Source: Larkinella insperata
Lineage (GTDB): Bacteria > Bacteroidota > Bacteroidia > Cytophagales > Spirosomataceae
Length of the DNA stretch: 64,000 nucleotides
Reading direction: 5' to 3'
Assembly: GCF_026248825.1 (NCBI RefSeq)
Contig: NZ_CP110973.1
Location: 4,981,501 to 5,045,500 of the forward strand
Made by a program: the position numbers and the translations under genes. The notes beneath the pieces are model-generated. The model was given only the letters and a program-made list of their open reading frames with translations. It did no database searches and was not told the origin of the DNA. Positions 8,479-18,800 of this stretch are shown piece by piece; within the stretch, counting starts at the first letter, position 1, and each line of letters begins with the position of its first letter.

Positions 8479-9819
8479 GTGGTTAAGGTACTTTTAGCAC
8501 TTCTCTTTATCCAAACTTTAGCGCAAGCACAGTTTACTGAGCTACCAGCATGCCTTCATATAGAAGGTAAAATTGTGGATTATGTAACGAACTCACCTTT
8601 AGCAAATGCCAAATTATACGTCAAGTCTCCTACTAATCGAGTAAAAGTTGCGCAATCTGATGCCACCGGATGGTTTGAAGGGGAGATTTCATGCACTGCT
8701 AATGAGCTTATTATTGAGAAAGCCGGTTACCGGTCGCAAAACATGCATTTAAGACAAAAAGGCGAATCAGATTTAACAACGATCGCTGTATTCATTCCCC
8801 TATTAGCTGTAGAGAGACAGGGAAAAGATAAACCTTATTTGCAAACTGAACAAACGGATTACGTCCATCGTAACACGGCAAGTAGCGCAGAAAAAATAAG
8901 TAAAGGAGCTGGACAGCACAGCATATTCATGATCAAGGATGCTGTCCTCAATTCACCAATAGAGGCCCGGGTTTGCTTCTTTTTTACGAAAGAAAGCTAT
9001 ATGGATTGCAAAGAATCGGATTCTAACGGACAGGTTGAATACGATTTTAAAGAAGCGGACATAGTCGCTTTAGAAGTTTCAGCCGTAGGATATCAAACTT
9101 TCGCGGGTAACCTAATTGTAGATGCAATAGACGGTCGTGTATTGAAACATAAGATTCAACTCCAACGCGAACTTACGGTATTAACTGTACAAACTACAGC
9201 TACTTCCCAATGTAAACTTAGAGCTGACAATAAGGAAATTACTCTTTCAAAGATTCCAGGTAAACCAGGTTGGTTCTGCACATATAAGGTACGGCCTCAA
9301 CTCTACGAGTTAGTTATAACCGATCAGTCTCGAACTACCCGTCAGTCGATTACGCTGAACAATGGTTTAAATTACGTTCAACTCTCAAAGAAAAAAGTTG
9401 AGACTTCGACTAGCTTATTGTCTACAGTCGACAATACCAATTATAGTATTCATAGCTCGATAGCTCCTCTGTTTTCGCCCGACAGCATACCCATGATTTA
9501 TTTTCAGCAAGGAAGTTATCTATTGAGATCCGACTCCCAAGAAGTGCTCAAGCAAGTTGCAATCTATTTGAAAGCTCATCCAAACTTTGCCTTACAGGTA
9601 ACGGGACACACCGATAATGTAGGAGAAGAACGAAAGAATAAAGTTCTATCTGACTATAGAGCAGTTGTCGCAGCTAACTTTTTAATTCAGCAAGGCATTT
9701 CCGAAAGTCGGCTTAACAAGACTGGTGTTGGAAGCAAACAACCAATTTCCCCAAACGATACGGAAGCGAATAAGGCCCTTAATCGTCGGGTCTCTTTAAA
9801 GATAATTAACAATCTATGA
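8479..9819 (+). CDS. OmpA-family peptidoglycan-binding protein, operon gene 3
   Basis: A 446-residue envelope protein beginning at a GTG, which gives a good signal peptide (MVKVLLALLFIQTLAQAQ). Two regions (about 30-110 and 150-230) look like carboxypeptidase-regulatory/CNA-B-like beta-sandwiches: 'GKIVDYVTNSPLANAKLYV' followed by 'ATGWFEGEI'. Residues 337-446 form an OmpA C-terminal domain with TGHTDNVG and a terminal LNRRVSLKI, carrying the Asp and Arg that bind diaminopimelate in the family. It probably ties the outer envelope to peptidoglycan. The 3' end overlaps the next gene by 4 bases. In this operon it would give the tubulin-linked assembly a cell-wall anchor (inference). Confidence 0.8.
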   Translation: MVKVLLALLFIQTLAQAQFTELPACLHIEGKIVDYVTNSPLANAKLYVKSPTNRVKVAQSDATGWFEGEISCTANELIIEKAGYRSQNMHLRQKGESDLTTIAVFIPLLAVERQGKDKPYLQTEQTDYVHRNTASSAEKISKGAGQHSIFMIKDAVLNSPIEARVCFFFTKESYMDCKESDSNGQVEYDFKEADIVALEVSAVGYQTFAGNLIVDAIDGRVLKHKIQLQRELTVLTVQTTATSQCKLRADNKEITLSKIPGKPGWFCTYKVRPQLYELVITDQSRTTRQSITLNNGLNYVQLSKKKVETSTSLLSTVDNTNYSIHSSIAPLFSPDSIPMIYFQQGSYLLRSDSQEVLKQVAIYLKAHPNFALQVTGHTDNVGEERKNKVLSDYRAVVAANFLIQQGISESRLNKTGVGSKQPISPNDTEANKALNRRVSLKIINNL

Positions 9820-10766
9820 GGAAAATCTATCTAATAAAGAGTCTTTTCTGCATACCAGTGATGATTCTGATTGGACTGGTTGGATGCCATCAAGAACCAC
9901 TGGTGCCCACTTCTGCAATTCCGTTAGCCTGTCAGCTTAATCAACTGGTTACGATAAACGAAGACAGTCGGGACACGTTATTGTACTCGTATGATTCTTT
10001 CGGCCATGTTGTGAAAAGTGTAATCCGGCAATGGAATAAAGGGCAATTGACCAATAGCACAGAGCACAGCTTCTTTTACACTGCAGATCACTACCTGAAT
10101 AATGAGATTGAACGAGGAATGGCGCGTTATACTGATGGAAGCCAATTTAGGATAGATATTGGCTATCAGTATGACTATCAAGACGAGCCAAAACGGGTTC
10201 GATCAGTGCGGATATATAATAATTCTTCAAATGAAACCATTGGCTTTAGAGAATACACCTACCAAGGTACTACTCTTAAGACTTATACTGAAACGGATGG
10301 CAATAGAGGAATTCTCAAACGCTATACGTATGATGGATCCGGCAAACTAATTCAACTAGAGCAGCCAAACTCAGGAACAATTGTCAAGATTTCTGCAGGA
10401 AAGATTGTGCAAAAAAACTTTTCTAATGGAACGACAATCCTACTCGAATATGACAACCTGGGTCAGCTCAAAAAGCAAACCGTTAATACGTCCAATGAGC
10501 GATCTGTGTCTACTTATACGTATGACTCCAAACCCTATTGGAATAAAACACAATTGTTATTCAGAGGGGTCATAGCGCCTGATTTAGGAGAGCACAAATC
10601 TATAAATAATTTACTTACTTATAGCTACCAGCAGTATCAGGATAACACGCTCATCGGTGAACAGAAATTAACCTATAAGCACGCTTACAATAAAGAAGGC
10701 TATTCACTCGGTTACGGCCGAAGTGACGGCGTTCGTCAGTTTACTACTTACACCAATTGCCCATGA
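9816..10766 (+). CDS. YD-repeat-like lipoprotein, operon gene 4
   Basis: A 316-residue predicted lipoprotein. The signal ends in LVGC, with lipidated Cys24. The mature protein contains at least four Rhs/YD-like motifs (YSYDSFGHV, YTYDGSGKL, LEYDNLGQL, YTYDSKPYW) in a beta-rich Tyr/Asp/Gly-rich chain. Such repeats form strings of beta-hairpins in Rhs and teneurin-like shells. This one is short, with no toxin domain attached. ATGA overlaps at both ends (9816-9819 and 10763-10766) show tight coupling with the OmpA-like gene and the following exported protein. Surface or periplasmic exposure is predicted; function unknown. Confidence 0.7.
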   Translation: MRKIYLIKSLFCIPVMILIGLVGCHQEPLVPTSAIPLACQLNQLVTINEDSRDTLLYSYDSFGHVVKSVIRQWNKGQLTNSTEHSFFYTADHYLNNEIERGMARYTDGSQFRIDIGYQYDYQDEPKRVRSVRIYNNSSNETIGFREYTYQGTTLKTYTETDGNRGILKRYTYDGSGKLIQLEQPNSGTIVKISAGKIVQKNFSNGTTILLEYDNLGQLKKQTVNTSNERSVSTYTYDSKPYWNKTQLLFRGVIAPDLGEHKSINNLLTYSYQQYQDNTLIGEQKLTYKHAYNKEGYSLGYGRSDGVRQFTTYTNCP

Positions 10767-12031
10767 AACACCTTTTTACAATTATCTTATTGAGCCAGTG
10801 TTTCTTGAGTGTCACAGTTTTGGCTCAACAAAAATCGGCAAAAACATACGTTGCCATTATTGGTAATGCAGGGTCAGTTGTGTCACCCGATTTTAAAAGG
10901 CGCAATGATGAAATCAAGTTTCAAGCCAGAACCAGAATCAATAAAGATCTTCTAGAATTCTTTAATTTGCTGATAAGGGATGACCTAGGCGAAAACGAGC
11001 GCAATTATTTAATTCAAAACAGCTATTTGCCTAATCCACAACAGATTTTTAACGGAGACGGAGTCGTTGTTGAAGACGATATTGACCCGAATCATACTTC
11101 TGCTGAGAATGTTGTGGACATAGGTATTGAAAGATACCTTCGAAATCTCGATTTATTTTATTCCAAATCTGATTCGGCTACCATAGCTTTTTCAAATATT
11201 GTTGTTTCTGACGTTAAAGAAGGAAAAGAACACCCTTATCTGAAGGTATTCTTCACCCAAAAATTTAATGGCAGAAATAAGCAAGTCAATCTACCTTACA
11301 AAGCTGTTCAACGAGTTGCTGAATTACGAGCAGAGAAGGTAAATGGAAAATGGCAAACCTTGATTACCCGGTTAGGCTTTCTTCGTCCAGAGGAGTTTCT
11401 CTCTCCATTACAAAATTTGACAATACCCAAAGATTTTGGTCCTAAGCGGCCCGTTAAGGGAACGGCGAAAATATTCCATAAAGTCGACACTACGATTGAT
11501 ACTCTGGGAGTGAACTGGGACAAGCAGTGGCTTCAGGTAGTTCGCTCCACAATTCCTCAATTGCCCATTGGATTCTACCAACGTAGCAAGACCGGGAGCA
11601 ATGGAAAAGGGGATATTAGTATGACACTAATCAAAAATGAACAAAAACTCATCTTCCACCGGAATGATGGTGCACCTATAGCCTTTGATCGAGTAAAGGA
11701 TCCTAAAGAGACAGATCGTCTCAAGTTGAAATACCGACGCAACGGATGGCTTCAAATTGCTGCAGGTCTGGCAGCTTTGGGAATAAGCTATAGAGGATAT
11801 ACCAATCTTCAGAAAAGCTATGATACCTATCACGGTGAGTTGGCGAGGCTTAATGCAGAATACGCCATCTGGAAAGATTTGTCTCAGCAACCCGCAGGGA
11901 ATCCAATTACCTCAATGAATTTTAACTCGTATTCACGACCAGGAATTTATGCCGTATACGGAGGAGGGGTAGTTGGGGCAGGATTGATCCTTAACGGAAT
12001 CCGGCAATTAATCAAAGCAGGAAAACTTTAA
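10763..12031 (+). CDS. exported protein with C-terminal hydrophobic segments, operon gene 5
   Basis: The ATG at 10763 overlaps the preceding stop and gives a 422-residue protein with a signal peptide (MKHLFTIILLSQCFLSVTVLAQ). The large middle part is unrecognised; it has an early 'TYVAIIGNAGSVVSPDFKRR' and repeated lysine-rich beta strands. Near the C-terminus, two apolar stretches (WLQIAAGLAALGISY and IYAVYGGGVVGAGLIL) may be membrane helices with a tail of GIRQLIKAGKL facing the cytoplasm. If so, it could link the periplasm to the cytoplasmic GTPase. No catalytic motif is visible. Confidence 0.6.
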   Translation: MKHLFTIILLSQCFLSVTVLAQQKSAKTYVAIIGNAGSVVSPDFKRRNDEIKFQARTRINKDLLEFFNLLIRDDLGENERNYLIQNSYLPNPQQIFNGDGVVVEDDIDPNHTSAENVVDIGIERYLRNLDLFYSKSDSATIAFSNIVVSDVKEGKEHPYLKVFFTQKFNGRNKQVNLPYKAVQRVAELRAEKVNGKWQTLITRLGFLRPEEFLSPLQNLTIPKDFGPKRPVKGTAKIFHKVDTTIDTLGVNWDKQWLQVVRSTIPQLPIGFYQRSKTGSNGKGDISMTLIKNEQKLIFHRNDGAPIAFDRVKDPKETDRLKLKYRRNGWLQIAAGLAALGISYRGYTNLQKSYDTYHGELARLNAEYAIWKDLSQQPAGNPITSMNFNSYSRPGIYAVYGGGVVGAGLILNGIRQLIKAGKL

Positions 12032-12078
12032 ACAAGAACGTATAGAGGAATATTCAGCTTCTTAATTGGTAGGGAAAG

Positions 12079-15015
12079 ATGAAGTTAGATTTTAAGCGAT
12101 TATGGCGGATTGTCTTGTTAGTCGCAATCAGTTTTGCTGCCACAAAAGCGCAAACGGTACCGATAGACACTATAGCACCCGTGGATACCACAATTCAGGC
12201 TGCCCTGGTTACGAGTGACATGGCGGGGAGTTTCTGCGCGGGAAGTAGGGTAGAATTTGAATTTGTAACCAAAGGTACTTATCCTGCAGGTGAGCAATTC
12301 AAAATTTTATTAACGGACTCATTGGGAAATTATACTCAAGATTTGGTGATAACCAGTGCTCAATCACCCATTTCAATTCAACTTCCCCTCAATTTCCCCG
12401 GTGGGTTATACTTTTTTCAGGTTGCCAGTAACTTGACTGGCATATTGAGTAACAAAAGTAAAATTTATATTTCTGCGCTACCAACGCTAACCATCTCGGG
12501 CACATCTACTGTGTTAGCAGGAACGCCGTCCGCCGTAGAGTTGAGTTTTACAGGGACACCGCCTTTTACCGTTGATTTTGTTGATTACAAACCAAATCTT
12601 TCACCAGCATACAGCCGTTCGATTACGGCTATGGATTATCAACTTGTTATTGATCCGACTGTCTATTCCTCTGTAACATATGATAAAAATTATATAAAGA
12701 GTTTTAAAGACGGTCAATGTGGGCTAAGTCCGTTCATTAATGGTTTCTCCCAAATTTTAGTTTCTGCACTAACCATTACCACCGGAACACTCGATCAAGC
12801 GTATTGTCCTGGCTCAGTCTTGTCTGTACCCTTTACGATCGATAGTCCTTTACCAGCGGATGCCCTTTTCCAGTTGGAATTGTCGGATGGCAACGGAAAT
12901 TTTCAAAACGGCAAGGTAATCAGTTCAGGAAGTCGTACTAGCCCTATCACTGCCACGTTACCAACAACCTTAGAAGTAGGAGCTTACAGAATACGCGTGG
13001 TAGTGCAAAAGTCAGCCGGAGGAGTTGATTACAGTGAGATGGTAACTCCTGTTTCCAGTTCACTGTCAATTAGTCGGCCTGAAGCTCCCGAGGTTTCGGA
13101 TGTATTCTTTTGCCCGGGTTCAAAAATGAGCCCCCTGACTGCCGTTGGAGTGAATTTAAAATGGTTTACTGAAGGGTTGACCCAGCCATTAGCAGGTGCC
13201 CCTACGCCCCCAAACGACCGATCTACCCGGTATTTTGTTAGTCAAACCGTTGTTGGATGCGAAAGTGTTTATGCTACCCTCAATGTGATTCCGAAAGATG
13301 TACCTCCCGCACCTGATGTGGAAAATGTTTCCTTATGTCAAGGGACACAGGGGCAGTTTACGGTTGCCATTCCTGAAGCGTTGTGGTATACCTCTAAGAC
13401 TGGCGGGATTGGGGCAACGCAACCTCCTTTGGTAGATAATCAAAACCCAGGTGATCAGATTTTCTATGTGACTCAGACTGTTGGTGGCTGCGAAAGTCCG
13501 CGGGCAATGGTAAAAGCGACTGTTTTCCCCATTCCACCTGCGCCATCCGTTCAGACTCCAGCTCCACTTTGTCAATATGCAACAACGGCAAAGCCACTTG
13601 TAGCTACCGGGCAAAATTTGACCTGGTATGATCGTCTGGGTAAGTTAGCTGAAGCACCGATTCCCCCAACATTACTGTCTGGGACCGTTTCATTTTCGGT
13701 AAGTCAACGTGTAAATGGTTGTGAGAGTCCACTTGCTTCCATTGAGCAGGTGATTCGCTCTGCCCCGGATAAACCCACTACAAGTTCAGTGCAGTACTGC
13801 GTAGGCGACGTTCCCCGATCGTTAACGGCCAATGGTTCAAACTTGAGATGGTACGTCAGTGCCGATGGAGGGGTTGGGTCTTCCAGCTCGCCTGCATTTT
13901 TCACGGAACAAGCTAGTACTTTCACTTTCTATGTTACTCAAACTGATAATTTTACCTGCGAAAGTCAACGTGAGCCGGTAGTCGTTACAGTGGTTTCTGC
14001 TCCCTCCGCTCCAACCGTAACTCCCAGCCAAGTAGTTTGCCAATTTACTAAAATGGAGCCTTTGACTGCTTTCCCCAGTATGGGACTAATATGGCAGGGA
14101 TCGGGTATCAATGGTACCACCGAAGTTGCCCCAATTCCTACAACTACGGAACCTGCCACGTTCACTTATACGGTTTCGCAAAAAGCCGGAAGCTGTACCA
14201 GTCCAGCTTCTGTAATTACTTTCACTGTCCGGAAGATTCCTGATGCTCCAAAAGTGATTTCTCCTGTTGCTTTCTGTATTGGCCAGACTAACACGGAGCT
14301 TTCGGCGCAAGCCGAAGGAAAATTAACGTGGTATACAGACGCAGCCCATTCTGCTCCATCATTTCTACAAGTCTTTGCAAATACAGAAAAGGCTAGCATT
14401 ACAACCTATTTTGTCACACAAACTGATAATTATGCTTGTGAAAGCCCCAGTAGTACATTGGAGGTGCGAGTGTCTGCAAAGGCAACAGCGCGACTATCTG
14501 GGGATGGAGACATTTATGCTGGAGATAGCACTGCCATCCGTGTTCGATTAACTGGGGATGGACCCTGGAAATTCACCAACTGGCTGGGACAAGAAATAAT
14601 CGCTAGGGCAGGAGACTCTTTGTATGTTAAGTGGGAGAGACCGACAAGTACTCGTACCTACTCCATTTCAAATCTGAGTAGCACATGTGGGGTCGGTGAT
14701 ATATTAAATAGCTATACACTTTTTGTCAGAACACCACTAAGCGCTCAGCCATTGACAGAACCAGTTCTTCTAAAAGCTTATCCGAACCCATCAACTGGTG
14801 ACGTCTTTGTGGATTGGAGTTTACCCACCCGGCAACTGGTGAATTTTCAGCTTATTAATGCAGAAGGTAAAATTGTTAAACAGATTGAAAGCCAGTCTGT
14901 AAGCGGTTTGCAAAAAGAGCATTTTCAGCTTCAAGGTCTACCTGCTGGCAAATACTTCTTAAAAGTAACGACCCCTAAAAACGGTATTATCACTCGATCG
15001 CTATTGAAAGAATGA
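12079..15015 (+). CDS. T9SS-sorted Ig-like repeat protein, operon gene 6
   Basis: A 978-residue secreted protein. The signal peptide is followed by Ig/PKD-like domains. From about residue 340 to 810 six related repeats occur, each with an aromatic YFVTQT/FYVTQT strand followed by a Cys-Glu-Ser (or CTS) motif, as in gliding-motility-associated adhesins of Bacteroidota. The last 80 residues are a type A T9SS sorting domain (KAYPNPSTGD ... LPAGKYFLKV). It should be exported through the outer membrane and attached at the cell surface or released. It is the only surface adhesin-like protein in the operon. The genes before and after it are 47 and 44 bases away. Confidence 0.8.
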   Translation: MKLDFKRLWRIVLLVAISFAATKAQTVPIDTIAPVDTTIQAALVTSDMAGSFCAGSRVEFEFVTKGTYPAGEQFKILLTDSLGNYTQDLVITSAQSPISIQLPLNFPGGLYFFQVASNLTGILSNKSKIYISALPTLTISGTSTVLAGTPSAVELSFTGTPPFTVDFVDYKPNLSPAYSRSITAMDYQLVIDPTVYSSVTYDKNYIKSFKDGQCGLSPFINGFSQILVSALTITTGTLDQAYCPGSVLSVPFTIDSPLPADALFQLELSDGNGNFQNGKVISSGSRTSPITATLPTTLEVGAYRIRVVVQKSAGGVDYSEMVTPVSSSLSISRPEAPEVSDVFFCPGSKMSPLTAVGVNLKWFTEGLTQPLAGAPTPPNDRSTRYFVSQTVVGCESVYATLNVIPKDVPPAPDVENVSLCQGTQGQFTVAIPEALWYTSKTGGIGATQPPLVDNQNPGDQIFYVTQTVGGCESPRAMVKATVFPIPPAPSVQTPAPLCQYATTAKPLVATGQNLTWYDRLGKLAEAPIPPTLLSGTVSFSVSQRVNGCESPLASIEQVIRSAPDKPTTSSVQYCVGDVPRSLTANGSNLRWYVSADGGVGSSSSPAFFTEQASTFTFYVTQTDNFTCESQREPVVVTVVSAPSAPTVTPSQVVCQFTKMEPLTAFPSMGLIWQGSGINGTTEVAPIPTTTEPATFTYTVSQKAGSCTSPASVITFTVRKIPDAPKVISPVAFCIGQTNTELSAQAEGKLTWYTDAAHSAPSFLQVFANTEKASITTYFVTQTDNYACESPSSTLEVRVSAKATARLSGDGDIYAGDSTAIRVRLTGDGPWKFTNWLGQEIIARAGDSLYVKWERPTSTRTYSISNLSSTCGVGDILNSYTLFVRTPLSAQPLTEPVLLKAYPNPSTGDVFVDWSLPTRQLVNFQLINAEGKIVKQIESQSVSGLQKEHFQLQGLPAGKYFLKVTTPKNGIITRSLLKE

Positions 15016-15059
15016 TTAGAGAAATTGATAAAAAGTACAGAACAAAAGAAGCTTAAAAC

Positions 15060-15836
15060 ATGTCTACGAACCCTTTTAAATGGATCTTTGAACTAATTAG
15101 CATTACTTCAGGTGGATTGACGAGGATGGCCTCTTCTCAACTGGGGCTTACATTCTTAGCAGCTATAGCTATCACCGCATTGTGCGCATGGATATGCCTG
15201 CATTATGTTCAACTTTGGAATAAGCGTTTTCGGCTGACAACTACCCATAAGGTACTTACGGCCCTTGCCTGTACTTTAACATTCTTCTTCGTGCTGGCTT
15301 ATGCGGGCCTATCATTTATGAAGGAAATCACGGCGATTCGCATTTCGCTTTGGCAAACCATGATTAAGCTCGATCATGCATGGGCACGCGAAACTCTGGC
15401 AAAAACGTATGATGCCGTTAAAGAAGGTGGTTTCGAAGACTTTTCCCGCTACCCAAGCCCCGACTCGGGAGTTCCTATCACAAAAAGTGAGTCACGGCTC
15501 ATTGCCGCGGAAGTAAATGCCAATGAGGCTTCTCGCCATTTTAGTGAACACCATCCTTTCCTTAGTAAGATAATTTGGACTCATCTTGAACTTCCCACTA
15601 AGATTGTAAAGGAAGACGTTGAGGAATATTTTAAGGAGCCCTCTAACCGTATATATCCACAGGAAAGAGCTATTGATTTGGCTGCTGAGCATATTAAAAC
15701 TCAACTGATGCAGCAAACTCCACGAGTCGTTACTCTTTCCCGAATTGCATTAGTACTCGCATTTATAATCGTGCAACTAATTCCGTTTGGACTGATTGGA
15801 TATGCGGCTTATAAGGATATCAAAGTATTAACCTAG
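15060..15836 (+). CDS. inner-membrane protein, operon gene 7
   Basis: A 258-residue membrane protein with no family I recognise. Two helices are near the N-terminus (about 26-48, LGLTFLAAIAITALCAW; and 62-85, VLTALACTLTFFFVLAYAGL) and one is near the C-terminus (about 225-248, IALVLAFIIVQLIPFGLIG). A 135-residue soluble region lies between helices two and three. It sits 27 bases before the tubulin-like gene and is the best candidate for that GTPase's membrane docking partner. This is inferred from position alone. Confidence 0.65.
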   Translation: MSTNPFKWIFELISITSGGLTRMASSQLGLTFLAAIAITALCAWICLHYVQLWNKRFRLTTTHKVLTALACTLTFFFVLAYAGLSFMKEITAIRISLWQTMIKLDHAWARETLAKTYDAVKEGGFEDFSRYPSPDSGVPITKSESRLIAAEVNANEASRHFSEHHPFLSKIIWTHLELPTKIVKEDVEEYFKEPSNRIYPQERAIDLAAEHIKTQLMQQTPRVVTLSRIALVLAFIIVQLIPFGLIGYAAYKDIKVLT

Positions 15837-15863
15837 TGAAAAACTTAAAACACGAATCATCAG

Positions 15864-18800
15864 ATGGCAAACCATATACTTATCGGCTTAGGCGGCACAG
15901 GCGGTAAAATCATTCGAGCATTTCGCAAAACCATCTATCAGGAATTTAGGCAAACCAAGCCTGAGAATGCTCACCTCGGATACTTGTATGTTGATTCAAG
16001 TGACGAGCTGATGAGCTTGGAAGATTCTACGTGGAAGATTTTAGGGAAAAGTGTTCAATTAGGAGAGAATAGTAAGGTTCGAATTAAAGGTCAAAATTTA
16101 AAACCAATCCTTAATTCAGTTGATCAATATCCAGGTATACAACCTTGGATTGGTGATCGGGCTGTTTGGAATGATGTTTTGGGTAGTATAGTTGGGGATG
16201 CTGCTGGTAGCCAGCGCAGGCGTTTAGGGCGCTTTTTATTAGCAACAAATGTAACAGCATTTATAAATGCGCTAAATGCTCAAGTACAAGAATTAGTAAA
16301 AAACTCACAAGAGCCCAATGTGACATTCCATGTATGCTGCGGTTTAGCCGGGGGAACCGGTAGTGGAACGGCAGTTGATGTCGTAACTCAGATTCGTAAT
16401 AACTATCGCCCAACTTATCCAGGTCAATACCGGATCGTGATTTATGCTTTTCTACCTGACGAAAAGCCTAAACCAAACCGTGATATGACGGGCTTTTATC
16501 ACGCCAATGGATATGCAGCCTTAAAGGAATTAAATGCTCTTAGTATCGGAACATTTAGGCCCGTTGATCTGGCGGCTAAAAATCCTAACCAACTTCGATT
16601 GGAATTGCAAGATCCTTTTAACGGCTGTTATTTATTTTCAAATCAAAATGAAAATGGCTACCTAGTTGATGTAGATACTCGCCTTCCTGATATCATTGCT
16701 GATTTTCTCTATCAAAAGATAATTGCAATAGAGACGGTTCAGGTCATTGGTGGACAGGAAGAACATCCACAAGTTACATTAAGTCGCCAGGAAAATGCCG
16801 AAAACGGAGATAGCAGCCCAGAGCCTTCTCCTAATGATTCTAATGTTATAGAACGCAGCAAACGGTTCCTAACATTTGGATTAAAAAGAATTGCTATTCC
16901 AGAAGAGGAAATCCGCGAGTATACAACGCTGACGCTAGCAAACCAGGCCACTCAACACCTTCTTTATAATAACTGGAATGACGACACAGGCTGGGATAAC
17001 AAACCAAAGAACATAGACTATACTTCCTACGTCCAAAAGAAGGAAAATCTTGAAGGTTGGTATCTTTCCAATGATCATATCACCTATTCCAAAGGTATAC
17101 TGGAAGGAGATCGGATGAATAAGAATTGGAAGCTAATAAGTGAATACTGGCAGGTAGTAGCTGGTCCGATGATGGACACGGCTATGCAGGAGGATTGGTC
17201 ACAATGGCTTCGGGAAATTGAGCGATTATTTGCCGAGAAATTTGAAAATGAATATCGAGGTAATGGCGTAAAAACTTTTTATGCCAATAAAGAATCGGCC
17301 AAAAGCGCAATTGCGCTGGAAATGAAACAAACACTTGAAGTGAAATTGATTGACTTATGGCGTAATGGTGAGTTTTCAATGCATAATATTCAGCAAATAG
17401 CTGAAACTCTCGGCGTTTGGGTGTTGGCCAAAATCAACGAAGCGAACGGAAAAATAGCCAAGATCACAGAAGAGATTCCCGGCGAGGAAGCCAAGCTTAG
17501 TGCAAATAACAAGCAGTACAGTGATATTGGTGTATTATCCCGGACGATGGGTAAGCATAAAAGTATGCTGATTGGGCATACAGAAGTACTTACGCAGCTC
17601 TATAAACTTCGTACCAATTTGGCGGGGTGGGAGTTCGCGAAATCGCTGCTAGGTGCATTCAATTTGCAGCTTTCTGGACTGCAAAGAGATATTGCCACTA
17701 CTGTACGGACTCTGACTGTTTCAATCGAAAGCTTTGAAAATGGCCTTAAAGAGCGTTTACAGGATAAAGGTTTAGAGTTAAATGGTCATGTAATTCGATT
17801 TTATGATCGAGATAAAGTGATACAGAGACTACCTGATTTTGTCCTCAATAAGAATTTACAGCATACTACCGCCAGCAATGTCCGTAACCGACTTCTAGGC
17901 ATTTTAGGGAATACACAAACGTTTGGTAATTTCAACAGCAAAATAACTGATGTGGTGTTTCAGGATACGTTGTCTGAAGCTTCCGAGCAGAATGCTGATG
18001 TCTGGCACGATACTTTACCCAAGCAACATCAATTTATGGGGCAAAGTATTGTTCAAAAGTTACAAGAAGAATTTGCTGGCAATGATTTAAGGCTTACGAA
18101 GTTTGTCCGTGATATAATCAAACAGTCGGGTAGTTATTTGCAATTCAATACTGAAGAAATAAATAAAAAGGGAGATGGTATTCCTGATCGGCCGAACAAA
18201 GTAGTGACTTATACTGTCATTATTCCCCATACCCCAGAGGAACAGGATTTTGTTAAAAAGCTGGAAGAAGCGTTTCGACAGAATATTTCAATAACTGGTA
18301 ATGTAAGTATATCTATCGTCCCGCAAAACGATCCCCGACGTCGCCATGAAATTGTCTTAATGACCGTAACCAACCTCTTTCCATTACGATTTGTTGGACA
18401 GCTTAAATACTTGAAGGAGGGATACGATCGCCAAGTAATTCATCATCAAAATGCGGGTGAAAAAGCTAAAAATAGGATGATTCTTCATTTGGAAGGAGAC
18501 GGTATGCAGCATCCTGATTTATATATAAAAACAATAACTCGTAATGAGTATACGCCTTACATGCTGACCGCAATAGCAATGGAGCTTTTTACCAAACATG
18601 TAGATTCTCGTGGTGTTTCACAATTAGCCTTAGTACGCAAAGACGAAGATGGTTTTGACCTTGATCCCGTATTTCTAGGGACGGACTTGCATCAAGCCAA
18701 AGAAAATATGTCTATGCAAGATCTGGAAGCTTTGAGACGAGAAGTCGAAGCCAAGCTAAAAAGTGAGTTCTTACAGATAGCAAAAAGGGAGGAGCTAAAG

